Notes: generated from the letters alone by a model not told the origin. Shown: positions 18,729-28,261, counted from the first letter of the stretch. The stretch is DNA of 64,000 nt from G963556115 sp963678205 (GCA_963678205.1 OY782760.1:2170001-2234000), one strand, 5' to 3'. Made by a program: numbers and translations.

Positions 18729-20216
18729 ATGTATTGGCTTGGCTTGGATGTAGGAACTACCGGCTGTAAAGCTGCTGTCTTTTCAGATTCTAGAGAGATG
18801 GTAGCTGTTAGTTACAAAGAGTATTCATTGTTTATTGATGGAAGTGGAAAGGCAGAGCTGGATTCTAAAAATGTAATACATGAAGTTCACAATGTAATTC
18901 GAGATGTTGCGAGTAAAGTGTCAGGTGGTATTGGTGGTATATGTATTTCAAGTCAAGGTGAAGCGATAACTCCTGTAGATATTCATGGTAATATTTTATG
19001 TAATGGTATGGTTTCATCAGATTCTAGACCATATGAAGAGTGTCAGAAATGGAATGCTAAATTCTCTCGGGAAAGATTATATTGTATTACAGGGCATACC
19101 GCGCAACCGATGTTTAGTCTGTTTAAAATTCTTTGGTTGAGGAAGAATTACCCTGAAATTTGGAGTAAGGTTTCTGGTTTGCACTGTTATGAGGATTTAG
19201 TTCATCTCAGTTTGGGAGTAGAGCCAGCAATTAGTTACCCAATGGCAGGTCGTACTGTGATGTTTGACATTCGTAAACATGAATGGAGTGATGAAATACT
19301 CAGCGCAGCTGGACTTGATAGAGATTTATTGCCTAGGACTTTGCCAAGTGGAAGCATTGTCGGTGAGATCCCTCATAATATTGCTAGCAAACTTGGACTG
19401 CCAGATGGCGTCAAAGTTATTGCAGGTGGGCATGATCAGACTATTGGTGCACTTGGTGCAGGTGTACATAAAGCTGGATTTGCTATGTATGCTACAGGTA
19501 CAGTGGAGTGTGTTTGTTCAGCTTTTTCTGAATTACACCTTAGTGGTGAATTGATGCAGAGCAATCTGAATTCATACGATTTTCCCTTGGCTAATATGAC
19601 TACATGCATAGGTTTTAGTCTTACTGGGGGGAATATTTTGAAGTGGTATAGAGATACGCTTTGTAATGAAGAACTTCAAAAAGCTCGTATAAATGGAATT
19701 GATCCATATGAAGAAATTCTCAAGCAATTACCGGAATCACCTTCTTCTTTACTGGTTATTCCTTATTTTACAGCTACAGGTACTCCATATTTTGATGTTA
19801 ATACACCGGGGATTATTTATGGAATGAGAATGAATACTGGCAAAAATGACATTCTTCGAGGGCTTTTGGAAGGGGTGGCTCTTGAAATGCGTCTTAATAT
19901 TCAATTGATGCAAAGATCTGGGATGGTGTTTGATAAATTGATTATGACTGGTGGGGGAGCTAGAAATGACCGCTGGAATCAACTGAAAGCTGATGTGTTA
20001 GGGGTAAAACTTGTGAAAAGTCCTTATTCTGAAACAGGCTGTTATGGTGCGTCACTTCTTGCAAGGTCAGGAGTAACTGGTGAGCGAATTGAAGACATTA
20101 ATAATGTAGAATTTGATAAAGAATATTTACCTAATCCTGAATTTAAAGAAATTTATGATAAAAAATTTGTTTTGTATAATCAAATGTATAAAGCTGTTAG
20201 AGAGATGAATGTTTGA
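18729..20216 (+). CDS. FGGY-family carbohydrate kinase (xylulokinase-like)
   Basis: A 495-residue sugar kinase of usual length. N-terminal ATPase fold motif GLDVGTTGCKAAVF, the substrate-side catalytic Asp in AGGHDQTIGALG (about residue 238), and the C-terminal adenosine motif MTGGGARNDRWNQLKADVLG. The family phosphorylates ketoses, polyols or gluconate with ATP in the cytoplasm. Xylulokinase is the closest general match and would follow from the xylitol dehydrogenases in this window, which make D-xylulose, but glucono- or erythrulokinase activity is not excluded. Start supported by AGGGGAT. Confidence 0.87.
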   Translation: MYWLGLDVGTTGCKAAVFSDSREMVAVSYKEYSLFIDGSGKAELDSKNVIHEVHNVIRDVASKVSGGIGGICISSQGEAITPVDIHGNILCNGMVSSDSRPYEECQKWNAKFSRERLYCITGHTAQPMFSLFKILWLRKNYPEIWSKVSGLHCYEDLVHLSLGVEPAISYPMAGRTVMFDIRKHEWSDEILSAAGLDRDLLPRTLPSGSIVGEIPHNIASKLGLPDGVKVIAGGHDQTIGALGAGVHKAGFAMYATGTVECVCSAFSELHLSGELMQSNLNSYDFPLANMTTCIGFSLTGGNILKWYRDTLCNEELQKARINGIDPYEEILKQLPESPSSLLVIPYFTATGTPYFDVNTPGIIYGMRMNTGKNDILRGLLEGVALEMRLNIQLMQRSGMVFDKLIMTGGGARNDRWNQLKADVLGVKLVKSPYSETGCYGASLLARSGVTGERIEDINNVEFDKEYLPNPEFKEIYDKKFVLYNQMYKAVREMNV

Positions 20217-20412
20217 AGTTGCGAGAAATAATATTTGTTGTAATATCTTTTGACGAAGTATAAAAATTGACTAAATCCTTAAAATTTTAGATTTAGGTAA
20301 TTTTTAAATTATATGTGGCCTGGTTAATTGATCATTTATATTTTATCGTTCACATTTGCATTTGTTTATGAGTACATTTAAGGTAATTGCTTATTATAAT
20401 ACAATATATCGC

Positions 20413-20471
20413 TTGACAATTATATTTATATCGCTATTATTTTGGTAGCTTGCTACTAAAATAATAGCGAT
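20413..20471 (+). promoter_or_regulatory. Near-consensus promoter overlapped by a 20-bp inverted repeat
   Basis: TTGACA (20413-20418), 16 bases, TATTAT (20435-20440) form a sigma-70-type promoter. The -10 lies inside a long dyad: ATCGCTATTATTTTGGTAGC (20430-20449) and GCTACTAAAATAATAGCGAT (20452-20471), complementary except for one G-U pair. The overlap suggests an operator that blocks the promoter; it could instead be a terminator for the kinase gene. It lies just upstream of the flavodoxin-ferredoxin and HxlR genes. Confidence 0.6.
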
Positions 20472-20507
20472 CTTGTTTGAAATATATTTTTTGTGAAAGG
20501 GATAGAA

Positions 20508-21308
20508 ATGAAAGTTGACGCTGTTAAGTTAGTTTGTTTTTCACCAACGGGCACAACAAAGTCAGTGGTTAATAGTATTTGTTGTGGTCTAGCCATTGAT
20601 AAAGTAGAGCTTATTGATATTACTACGCCTGAAGCAAGAGAAACGAAACTACTACTTGCAGAAAATGAACTACTCGTTATTGGTGTTCCTGTCTATATGG
20701 GCAGAGTGCCTGCTGTAATTAATGAATGGCTTAACTCAATTGCTGGTTGTAATGCTCCTGCTGTTTGTGTTGTTGTTTATGGTAATCGTGAGTATGATAA
20801 CGCACTTCTTGAGCTTAAGGATATTGTAACCGAACGAGGCTGCCATGTTATTGGCGGCGCTGCATTTGTTGGTGAGCACTCTTTTTCTTGTTCTGAGCGA
20901 CCTACAGCAGAGGGACGTCCTGATGAAGTAGATTTAAAAGAGGCTGAGTTGTTTGGTGCTAGGATTAATAAAAAATTATTTATGGTTTCACCAGATAAAC
21001 AGTTTACAGATATTAATATACGCGGTACATGTCCGTATGAAGGATCCACTAAGCTTTGGAATTTAGATTTTATCGAGGTTACAAGTGAGTGTACGGAATG
21101 TGGACTTTGTTCTACTGTGTGTCCTGTTGGTGCAATAGATCCAGTTAGGAATAATTTAATTGATATTGAAAAATGTTTAACTTGTTGTGCTTGCATTAAA
21201 AGTTGTCCCCAGAATGCTAGAAAAGTAAAGCCGAGTCCTGTCGAAGATGCTTCTTACAAGCTATTTAATCTTTATCATGAACGAAAAAATCCAGAGTATT
21301 TTTTGTAG
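20508..21308 (+). CDS. EFR1-type flavodoxin/ferredoxin fusion protein
   Basis: A 266-residue protein: a flavodoxin-like N-terminal domain with the FMN phosphate loop SPTGTTKS at about residues 13-20, and a C-terminal ferredoxin region with two 4Fe-4S motifs, CTECGLCSTVCP and CLTCCACIKSCP. Such EFR1 proteins are common in anaerobes and are thought to move electrons between low-potential carriers. ATG 20508 has AAAGGGA upstream and is preferred to the GTG at 20493. It is followed by an HxlR regulator and may share its promoter. Confidence 0.9.
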   Translation: MKVDAVKLVCFSPTGTTKSVVNSICCGLAIDKVELIDITTPEARETKLLLAENELLVIGVPVYMGRVPAVINEWLNSIAGCNAPAVCVVVYGNREYDNALLELKDIVTERGCHVIGGAAFVGEHSFSCSERPTAEGRPDEVDLKEAELFGARINKKLFMVSPDKQFTDINIRGTCPYEGSTKLWNLDFIEVTSECTECGLCSTVCPVGAIDPVRNNLIDIEKCLTCCACIKSCPQNARKVKPSPVEDASYKLFNLYHERKNPEYFL

Positions 21309-21370
21309 TGTATTGTTTCTAGCGTTGGCTTATGTATTTTTTATTATGTAACTTTAACCAGGATGATAAA

Positions 21371-21712
21371 ATGTCTATTCCAACACCAGGAAAGAAGGTG
21401 CGCGGCTCTAAAACAGGAGTGCCAATTATGGCTCTATTTGACTTATTAGGTAGAACCTGGGTACTGGGAGTACTATGGCAGTTACAGGAGGGGGTATATA
21501 CTTTTAGAGAGATTCAGCAAAAGTGTGAAACTATTTCTCCTTCAATTTTAAATAGCCGTTTAAAGGATTTGAGAGAAGCAGGCATTGTTGAGCGAACACT
21601 TGATGGTTATCAATTAACTGAAAGAGGTAATGAGCTTATAGGGCTGATATCGCCATTTGGAGATTGGGCAAGAGGTTGGGCAGAAGAAGTGTTTGAGTTT
21701 TATGATTTATAG
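21371..21712 (+). CDS. HxlR-family winged-helix regulator
   Basis: A 113-residue single-domain regulator with the HxlR signature: LGRTWVLGVLWQL, FREIQQKCETISPSILNSRL as recognition region, then the wing LDGYQLTERGNELI. The family often senses redox or electrophile stress or formaldehyde through Cys; one Cys (in QQKCETIS) is present at the usual place. It lies downstream of the EFR1 gene, probably in the same transcript, and may bind the dyad at 20430-20471. Start at 21371 with AGGATG upstream. Confidence 0.87.
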   Translation: MSIPTPGKKVRGSKTGVPIMALFDLLGRTWVLGVLWQLQEGVYTFREIQQKCETISPSILNSRLKDLREAGIVERTLDGYQLTERGNELIGLISPFGDWARGWAEEVFEFYDL

Positions 21713-21728
21713 TAGTAATAAATTATAA

Positions 21729-21760
21729 ATTCAGGGTATTACTTTTGTAATACCCTGAAT
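21729..21760. terminator. Bidirectional-type terminator between hxlR and mmsA
   Basis: Perfect stem ATTCAGGGTATTA/TAATACCCTGAAT with a 6-base loop, between two converging genes. AT-rich flanks on both sides allow use in either direction. Confidence 0.75.
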
Positions 21761-21809
21761 CATTGTTTGTGGTATTTGAGAATTATTTTGAGGGGTTATT
21801 TTTTTATTC

Positions 21810-23267
21810 TTAACTCATCCAATCTACTTTATCTTCTGGATTCCATTTAGTGGTTATTTTTACGGTATTGGTGTAGAATTTGTGTGAATACTTCGCTGAA
21901 ATATCACCGCTACCGAACTTAGAATCTTTTAGCCCTCCAAATGAGAACGGATCACGTGGAACAGGAATTCCGATATTCACCCCAAGCATTCCAGATTTCA
22001 TTCCTTTAATAGTGGCTTCTGCAATAGCACCTGACTGGGTGAATATAGCCCCTGCGTTACCATATGGACTATTGCTGTGCAGCTCTAGCGCTTCGTTTAG
22101 ATTTTTTGCTGCAAGTACTTCTAACGTTGGTCCAAATATTTCATGCTCTGGCATCAGTGCTTCGTTTCCGCGCCAGTCAATTATTGATGAGCCGACACAG
22201 AATTCTGCTGGGGCATTTTTGCATTCTGGTATGCGTCCATCAACTAGTATTTTAGCGCCAAGTTTTTCAGCATTTGCAACATATTCACGAATTGTTGCGG
22301 CTCCTTTAGTTGTATGAATTGGTGGAATATCAATACCTGGTACTTGTTCTTTAGTTATTTTGATTATGCGTTCAAGTAAGTGTTCGCAATCGCCGACGCA
22401 GACAAGAACTGATGCTGCCATACAGCGTTGACCACTCATGCCACTAAATGAGGCGATAATATCTCTTGCCGCCATCTCTGGGTGAGCATCAGGCATAAGA
22501 ATTAAGAAGTTTTTGGCTCCTCCCAGAGCGAGAACCTTTTTCATTGACTTTGCTGCACGTTCATAAACTATTTTTGCTACAGGAGTTGATCCGACAAAAG
22601 TAACAGCGTCAATTGATGGATTATCACATAGACCTTGAACTGCTTCACGCTCACCATTAATTACACTAAATAGACCATCAGGCAGACCAGCCTCTTTAAA
22701 AATTTCAGCAATCTTTGCGCAACACATTGGGGTAGTGCAAGAAGGCTTTAGTATTGTTGCATTCCCGCATACTAGTGCCATTGGTGCACTCCAGTGAGGA
22801 ACCATAACTGGGAAGTTGAAAGGTGTGACACTTGCAACAATGCCTGTAGGGCGTAATTCAGTTCTGCAGGTTACACCTCGGCTGACTTCCTCTGACTCGC
22901 CCATCAAAAAAGTAGGAGCAGCACAAGCAACTTCAACTAGCTCGACAGCTTTATCAACACCAGCTAAGGCTTCTCCAATTGTCTTGCCATTTTCTATGTG
23001 GTTTAATTCAGCTAGTTCATTTCTATATTTTGTTGCAATTAGATTACGATAATTATACATAACCACTGCTCTATTCTTAACGCTAAGTTTTCCCCAAGAT
23101 TCTTGAGCTTTCTTTGCAGCTTCAACAGCAATTGCAACTTCTTCTGCATCACTAATAACAGTTTGAGCAATGACTTCACCAGTTAGAGGGCTAAGTACAT
23201 CAATAAGAGGTTTTTTACATTCTGTAAATCTACCATCAATCCAATTGTGAATTATGCCATATTTCAT
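21810..23267 (-). CDS. mmsA: CoA-acylating methylmalonate-semialdehyde dehydrogenase-type enzyme
   Basis: A 485-residue aldehyde dehydrogenase of the MmsA/IolA branch. The catalytic Cys is in GMSGQRCMAAS, and the position where other aldehyde dehydrogenases keep a general-base Glu reads LGGAKN, the mark of enzymes that hand the acyl group to CoA. NFPVMVPHW and EIFGPTLEV are further family stretches. Classical members convert malonate semialdehyde or methylmalonate semialdehyde to acetyl- or propionyl-CoA with NAD. Here it is last in an operon with transaldolase and iolB; no other iol genes are near, so its aldehyde could come from a different pathway. Confidence 0.88.
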   Translation of the reverse strand: MKYGIIHNWIDGRFTECKKPLIDVLSPLTGEVIAQTVISDAEEVAIAVEAAKKAQESWGKLSVKNRAVVMYNYRNLIATKYRNELAELNHIENGKTIGEALAGVDKAVELVEVACAAPTFLMGESEEVSRGVTCRTELRPTGIVASVTPFNFPVMVPHWSAPMALVCGNATILKPSCTTPMCCAKIAEIFKEAGLPDGLFSVINGEREAVQGLCDNPSIDAVTFVGSTPVAKIVYERAAKSMKKVLALGGAKNFLILMPDAHPEMAARDIIASFSGMSGQRCMAASVLVCVGDCEHLLERIIKITKEQVPGIDIPPIHTTKGAATIREYVANAEKLGAKILVDGRIPECKNAPAEFCVGSSIIDWRGNEALMPEHEIFGPTLEVLAAKNLNEALELHSNSPYGNAGAIFTQSGAIAEATIKGMKSGMLGVNIGIPVPRDPFSFGGLKDSKFGSGDISAKYSHKFYTNTVKITTKWNPEDKVDWMS

Positions 23268-23352
23268 TTTATCCCTTTCGATATTATATTCTTAAATGTT
23301 AATCATATTATAATTTACTTAACGCTTCTATATCGCATTATATGCATGACGA

Positions 23353-24153
23353 TCAATTTGATAGTCCATCCCATATATCTGCGTCAGGATCATGTAACCA
23401 ACTATGTGCCGGGTCATCTATTCGTGATTGCCACGGGTCATTTGGCAAATGCCTAATCATCCAGCAATAATACATTCCATATCCCGGAGCAGCATTTTGT
23501 GGGTGTGTGGGACCTCCTGGTATTAGTAGTGCACTATTATGAACAGTCTTGTATGTTTTATCTCCAATGTAACCAGTTCCGAAACCTTGAGGTTTGGTGA
23601 AACGATATATGTAGACTTCTGGTTGTGGATGGCCATGAGGTGGGTAACTTGACCACTTTCCTGGTGCGTTTATCAATTCTCCCATAACCATGTTAGAGTA
23701 TGGCGCGTTACTGTAATCGAAGATACCGCGAAGCTTTCTGCGTGCCATACCTTGCATTCCGTTATCTCCTAATATTTCTTCTGTTACATTTTCTGGAGTA
23801 TATAGATGGCTGGAAAATATCTCTGAGTTGAAAGTTTTTTGTAATATGAGCTCACTATTTTCAATAGCTTCGATAGAGATCTTAACTCCTTTACAAGCAT
23901 GAATACAGTATGGTTTTTCATCAAATACAGAGTTACGTTTAGCAATTATTTCCTTGTCTTCATATAATATTTTTACTTTTCCTTCAAGTAAAAGAACAGC
24001 ACTTTCTTTGTCTTCATCATGAATAACATATGACGTGCTTGAAGCAAGATAAAGTAAATCTATATCCATCATCATATCAGGTGTTCCACCATTCTCTCGA
24101 CATATAGGGTTGATTCCTTGCTGTAGTTTGTCTGTGGATCTTCTTGATAACAT
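23353..24153 (-). CDS. iolB: 5-deoxy-glucuronate isomerase family protein IolB
   Basis: A 266-residue bicupin of normal IolB length. The metal site is visible as PPHGHPQPEVYIYRF with a later His in GGPTHPQNAAPG; the C-terminus WMIRHLPNDPW is typical. IolB isomerises 5-deoxy-glucuronate to 5-dehydro-2-deoxy-gluconate in inositol breakdown. In this operon the usual partners IolC, D, E, G and J are missing and a transaldolase gene precedes it, so it may act on a different deoxy or modified aldose. AAAGGG ribosome site. Confidence 0.9.
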   Translation of the reverse strand: MLSRRSTDKLQQGINPICRENGGTPDMMMDIDLLYLASSTSYVIHDEDKESAVLLLEGKVKILYEDKEIIAKRNSVFDEKPYCIHACKGVKISIEAIENSELILQKTFNSEIFSSHLYTPENVTEEILGDNGMQGMARRKLRGIFDYSNAPYSNMVMGELINAPGKWSSYPPHGHPQPEVYIYRFTKPQGFGTGYIGDKTYKTVHNSALLIPGGPTHPQNAAPGYGMYYCWMIRHLPNDPWQSRIDDPAHSWLHDPDADIWDGLSN

Positions 24154-24207
24154 AAGTATACCCTTTTTCTAAATCTAAATTAATAAGAGGCTAATTTCAA
24201 GTGCGTA

Positions 24208-25287
24208 TTATTTATCAGGGTTTGGGATCATAATTTCTCGCATTTTTGCAATTAGAGTTGCATACCCATCTAGGAATCCTCGCAGTGTGCGAGCAGTTGC
24301 GCCATAGTTTACAAAATCTGTTGGTGTCATACCATCTTCATCGTATGCTTTTACAAATTCTGGCATTTTTCTTTTTAGTTCTTCAATAATTGACGGATCA
24401 ACCGGAATATCCATACGAGGTTTAACCTCAACGTCTGAATTGTTGAAACGAACTTGCCAAGTATGCGGAATCGTAAGAATAACATCACCCCCAATAAACT
24501 CACTCCAATGAAGATGGTTACGATATGCTGCTGATAGCAGGCGAGTGCGGTAACCTCGTTCCTGATACAAACGGTAAGAATTCTTGAATACAGCTACTCC
24601 TGCCCATTCTAATGCTCCAGGTGTAATAGCTATATTTTCTTTCTTTTGTACAATTTTAAGCCAGTCATCTACTCGACCGACCATTATTGTACAAGCAGGG
24701 GTCATGTGCTTAGTTGGTTTTCCTTCAGCTTCTCGACGTTTTAGTCCTCTTTCTACTGCTTCTGCAACAGCAATAGCTTGGGCAGTTGAGAATGATACAG
24801 TGGCATTAACATTTACACCATGATATGTTGATTCTTCTATTGCAGCGACACCGGCTTCCGTTACTGGCATTTTCACTTGCAAATTTTTTGCCAATGAGTC
24901 GAAGTAGATTGCTTGTTTAGCCATAGCTTCCGCATTGCGGTATAGCTGCGCATTTGTTTGAATACTCATGCGTCCTTGGAGACCTTCTGACTTTTTGAAA
25001 AGTGGTAGTAATAGCTTTGCACCATTTAACGCCATAGCCTCATTGACTTTCCAAGCAATATCTACTTCGCTCGCTGTTGGGTTGTCTTTTATTAGTTCAC
25101 GAATATAATCTTCCCATTGATCAAACTCTTTTAATAATACTTGCCCAACAATTGACGGGTTCGTCGTTGCACCAGTTGCCCCATTTTTAATTGCATATTC
25201 AAGTTCAGCAATTGAGCAACTATCATTCCAAACTGAGGTACAAGTTGTTTGTGTTGTTAATAAAAGTTTTGGTATATTATTAGACAT
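24208..25287 (-). CDS. Transaldolase-family protein
   Basis: A 359-residue TAL/FSA-barrel protein. The early NGATGATTNPSIVG matches the transaldolase family, the Schiff-base Lys is in LQVKMPVTEAG, and NVNATVSFSTAQAIA is the usual strand 6 region. It is longer than short transaldolases (about 215) and nearer the long-form class. It cleaves or transfers a three-carbon ketol unit. As first gene of tal-iolB-mmsA it would split a ketose produced by the isomerase, releasing an aldehyde that MmsA could oxidise to an acyl-CoA. That order is inferred. AAGGGA ribosome site. Confidence 0.85.
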   Translation of the reverse strand: MSNNIPKLLLTTQTTCTSVWNDSCSIAELEYAIKNGATGATTNPSIVGQVLLKEFDQWEDYIRELIKDNPTASEVDIAWKVNEAMALNGAKLLLPLFKKSEGLQGRMSIQTNAQLYRNAEAMAKQAIYFDSLAKNLQVKMPVTEAGVAAIEESTYHGVNVNATVSFSTAQAIAVAEAVERGLKRREAEGKPTKHMTPACTIMVGRVDDWLKIVQKKENIAITPGALEWAGVAVFKNSYRLYQERGYRTRLLSAAYRNHLHWSEFIGGDVILTIPHTWQVRFNNSDVEVKPRMDIPVDPSIIEELKRKMPEFVKAYDEDGMTPTDFVNYGATARTLRGFLDGYATLIAKMREIMIPNPDK

Positions 25288-25517
25288 TTTTTCCCTTTCG
25301 TTTATTGAATGTTCACTAAGTTAGGTAGAATAAAATTAAAGTTTTATAAATTTATAAATGATTTGAAATAATAATTAATATGATGTGCTTTGATAATATC
25401 AGGTTATATAGCCTGATATGTTAGTGATGTATATTGTATAAAATGATATTATTTTGTAATGGTACGCGCAATCACGTGTGGATTGTATGTTTAATACTTA
25501 TTGTATGAGTTAAAAAT

Positions 25518-26372
25518 TTATTTATTATTTGTTTGTTGCTTTATAATCAAATCCTCAAATATATCCAGACGTTTAATCTGTGAGTTTTCATGCTTGTTAG
25601 CCATTAACGTGTAAAGCATGTCTATTATATTTATTTGAGAAAGCATTGCTGTCAATTCTCCATCTTTTAATGGTGATTCGGTTGCTTCAGTTAGGATTAT
25701 GATGTCAGCAATATCTGTTATCTCTGATTGCTCATAATTTACTATGGCTATAATTTTTATATTCTTTGATTTAGCTAGTTCTATAAGAGGTCTTAACTCG
25801 CCTAAGTTTCCTGAAAGGTCTATAAGGAGAATTACTCCATTCGTATCCATATTTACAATAGAAAAGCACTGGAACTGATAGTCAGAACTAACATCACAAT
25901 TTAGACCAAGTTTCATAAATTTGTATTTAGCGATTTGCCCAAGTAATGCTGAAAATCCATTGGCTAATATAAGCAAATTATCTGAATTTAAAATTATATT
26001 TGCTGTCTCAGTTATATCCTTAGTTACAACCTTTTGTCTGCTAATCTCTAGAGTGGCAATATTTTCAGAAGTAACTTCATCTAGTAACCCTTCAAGAGAA
26101 TTATTTGCACGATTTGAGTAAATCAGTCCTTTTTCAGAAGGGGTCTCACGTGCTAGGCTTATCTTAAGTTCTTTAAACCCATTAAGCTCTAATTTATTAC
26201 AAAATCTCAATATACTTGCTTTGCCAACATCTAATTCACTTGACAATTGGCTAATTGGCATACTTGGTATACTCATTGCATTCTGTAGAATATAATCAGC
26301 AATACTTTTCTCCGTTTTAGAGAATGTATTATAAAGTGATTTAATCCGTGCACTACATAATTGATTTTGCAT
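25518..26372 (-). CDS. RpiR-family regulator (HTH plus SIS domain)
   Basis: A 284-residue regulator: helix-turn-helix at about residues 15-80 (PISQLSSELDVGKASILRFCNKL) and a SIS sugar-isomerase-fold domain from about 115 (LLILANGFSALLGQIAKY, GVILLIDLSGNLGELRPL). RpiR proteins sense phosphosugars. It lies 230 bases upstream of, and in the same direction as, transaldolase-iolB-mmsA, which it probably regulates. The start is uncertain: the ATG at 26372 gives normal family length with a weak GGGG site; an in-frame TTG at 26459 would add 29 unlikely residues. Confidence 0.85.
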   Translation of the reverse strand: MQNQLCSARIKSLYNTFSKTEKSIADYILQNAMSIPSMPISQLSSELDVGKASILRFCNKLELNGFKELKISLARETPSEKGLIYSNRANNSLEGLLDEVTSENIATLEISRQKVVTKDITETANIILNSDNLLILANGFSALLGQIAKYKFMKLGLNCDVSSDYQFQCFSIVNMDTNGVILLIDLSGNLGELRPLIELAKSKNIKIIAIVNYEQSEITDIADIIILTEATESPLKDGELTAMLSQINIIDMLYTLMANKHENSQIKRLDIFEDLIIKQQTNNK

Positions 26373-27010
26373 TGGTACCCCAGTTTTTCTAGGCTCAAAA
26401 TTGTGGAACAAAATACTGTTTTTTATATTTAATTGGAACTTTATACCAGAAGTGTACAATGTTAATGTTATTTAGTCAAATAAAATAATTAATTAAATTA
26501 TAAAAAAATAAAAAAGGTGGATGGTTAATAAAGGTTTATTTAAATTCAATTATAATATAATATATGTGAAATACAATCAGTAAAGACGACAATAGGGTAT
26601 TTCGTTAATTTATCAATGTTTGTTTTCATGCCATATAAGATATTTTGTAGTATATGACATTAGTATAATACAGTATTTGTCAATTTAAGGGGTATTAAAA
26701 TTCACTATTGATGTTATTGCTAAGTTTGTCTGTATTGTTTATTGTAGTATGGATACTGATATTTATTTGAGGTATGGGTAAAATTATATCTCTGTGGCAT
26801 TTATTTAATACGGGCTTTGTTCGCACTAAGTAAGACTTATTACTAGTAATAAGTTTCGGCTAATTGTATTTGGTAAAATTAATTTAGCTATTATCAAAAT
26901 TATCAACAATGGCTATCAGTTAATAAGCTTAACAGCGTTTGAATTTGATTGAAAACATAATATCGTTTTTAGCTTGGTATATACAGCTTGATTATAATCA
27001 AAGATAAATT
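26373..27010. other. Long intergenic region with a 20-bp perfect palindrome
   Basis: About 640 AT-rich bases without a credible gene. The one striking element is ACTTATTACTAGTAATAAGT at 26835-26854, a perfect palindrome without loop, the shape of a dimeric regulator's site. It is 220 bases past the end of the SDR gene and 460 before RpiR, so neither owner is clear. Confidence 0.4.
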
Positions 27011-27050
27011 ACTCAACAGAGTGTAGTGTATAGATTATGCTCTGTTGAGT
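27011..27050 (-). terminator. Terminator of the SDR gene
   Basis: Perfect 11-bp stem ACTCAACAGAG/CTCTGTTGAGT with an 18-base loop, 25 bases past the stop of the minus-strand SDR gene. Confidence 0.65.
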
Positions 27051-27074
27051 TTGCAGTAATTTAAGCATGATAAA

Positions 27075-27788
27075 TTAGAGTCGATTATATACTGCATCAG
27101 GCATAATTTTTAGCAGTAATGCAACTAAGCGCCAGCGCTTTGTAATATAAACTAATTTTTTGCGAGCTTCAAGTGCAGAAATAATCTGCTTTGCTGCTTT
27201 CTTGGGTGGCGCAACCCAGAATAAGCCTTCACCTTGAGCCATCTTAGTATCAACAAAACCAGGTCGAATGTCTGAAACTGTTATTGCTAAGCTTTCTTTT
27301 GTAGCTTTAGCTCTAATACCTTCTAGATATGAGGATACATATGCTTTTGAGGCGTTGTAAGCTGCCGTTGCTCCTCCACGAATTGCTGCTATTGATGATA
27401 TACCTGCTAAATGACCATGTCCTTGCTTACTGAATAAGTGATATGCTGCATTGGCAATTGCTGTAAATCCGCTAACATTTACTTCTATAGTTTTTTTGTC
27501 ATTATCCCATGGCATTTTGTTATCAATGTAACCAGTACCAGCGCATATTATTACTAAATCTATGGTTCCCATTATTTGTGCAATATTGCGAAATTGTATG
27601 ATAGATGCCTCTGTATCAGACACATCCATTTCTTGGGTAAATGATTCAGGTTGCAAAGATATGAGTATTTCCTTAAGTAACTCTTTGCGTCTTGCGGTTA
27701 AACAAAGTCTGTAGCCTTTTGAAGATAGTTGAAGAGCTATCTCTTTACCTATACCAGAGCTTGCACCTATTATGATTGCATTTTTCAT
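27075..27788 (-). CDS. Short-chain dehydrogenase, single-gene unit
   Basis: A 237-residue SDR with cofactor motif GASSGIGKEIA at the extreme N-terminus, CAGTGY in the NNAG position, Ser in GISSIAAIRGG, and the catalytic YNASK. The C-terminus is basic and hydrophobic (KRWRLVALLLKIMPDAVYNRL), resembling the membrane-tethering tails of the DltE/SDR subgroup active on lipids, rather than the VDGG endings of sugar SDRs. It stands alone between a terminator and a 470-base gap, so it may be unrelated to sugar breakdown. AAGGA ribosome site. Confidence 0.85.
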   Translation of the reverse strand: MKNAIIIGASSGIGKEIALQLSSKGYRLCLTARRKELLKEILISLQPESFTQEMDVSDTEASIIQFRNIAQIMGTIDLVIICAGTGYIDNKMPWDNDKKTIEVNVSGFTAIANAAYHLFSKQGHGHLAGISSIAAIRGGATAAYNASKAYVSSYLEGIRAKATKESLAITVSDIRPGFVDTKMAQGEGLFWVAPPKKAAKQIISALEARKKLVYITKRWRLVALLLKIMPDAVYNRL

Positions 27789-28261
27789 ATTGATTGTCCT
27801 TCTAAGTTGAAATTTGGTCTTTCTACAAAATTTATCAAATATATATAATTTATTTAAATGAGTTTTGCAATTGCCTCCAGTATATTAAATTTACTTTAAA
27901 GGAGTAAATTGCGTAGTATTACTTTGCAAATTCAGTATTATATATATTGATAAAATAATGCTTTGAGTCAATCAAAATATTGAGCTATTTTGATGTTTGA
28001 TTTTGCTATATCCTAATTTGTATAGGGCATAATGAATATTTAAGTATTATCAATAAATGTATGATATTGTTTTAACTAATAATTCTAAATATTTGCAGTA
28101 TTGCTTTACATTATAAGTTTGTTGTGCATAATATTATTCTCAGACCTTGTTGTGAGATATAATGTGTTAGTGTATATTTTCTTGATTTTAAGTTATTGTT
28201 GATTATAAATGAAATATTTATATGTGTTGTTGTTAAAATATTGCGAGTAAGCAGGATAGTT
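27789..28261. other. Divergent intergenic region, no gene seen
   Basis: An AT-rich gap of about 470 bases between the divergent SDR gene and the response regulator gene. It must hold both promoters; no clear operator, sigma-54 site or RNA gene is visible. Confidence 0.4.

Noticed and set aside
21810..24153. Calling mmsA and iolB a standard inositol operon.
   Set aside because: No iolC, D, E, G or J is nearby and a transaldolase is included, so only the individual families are assigned.
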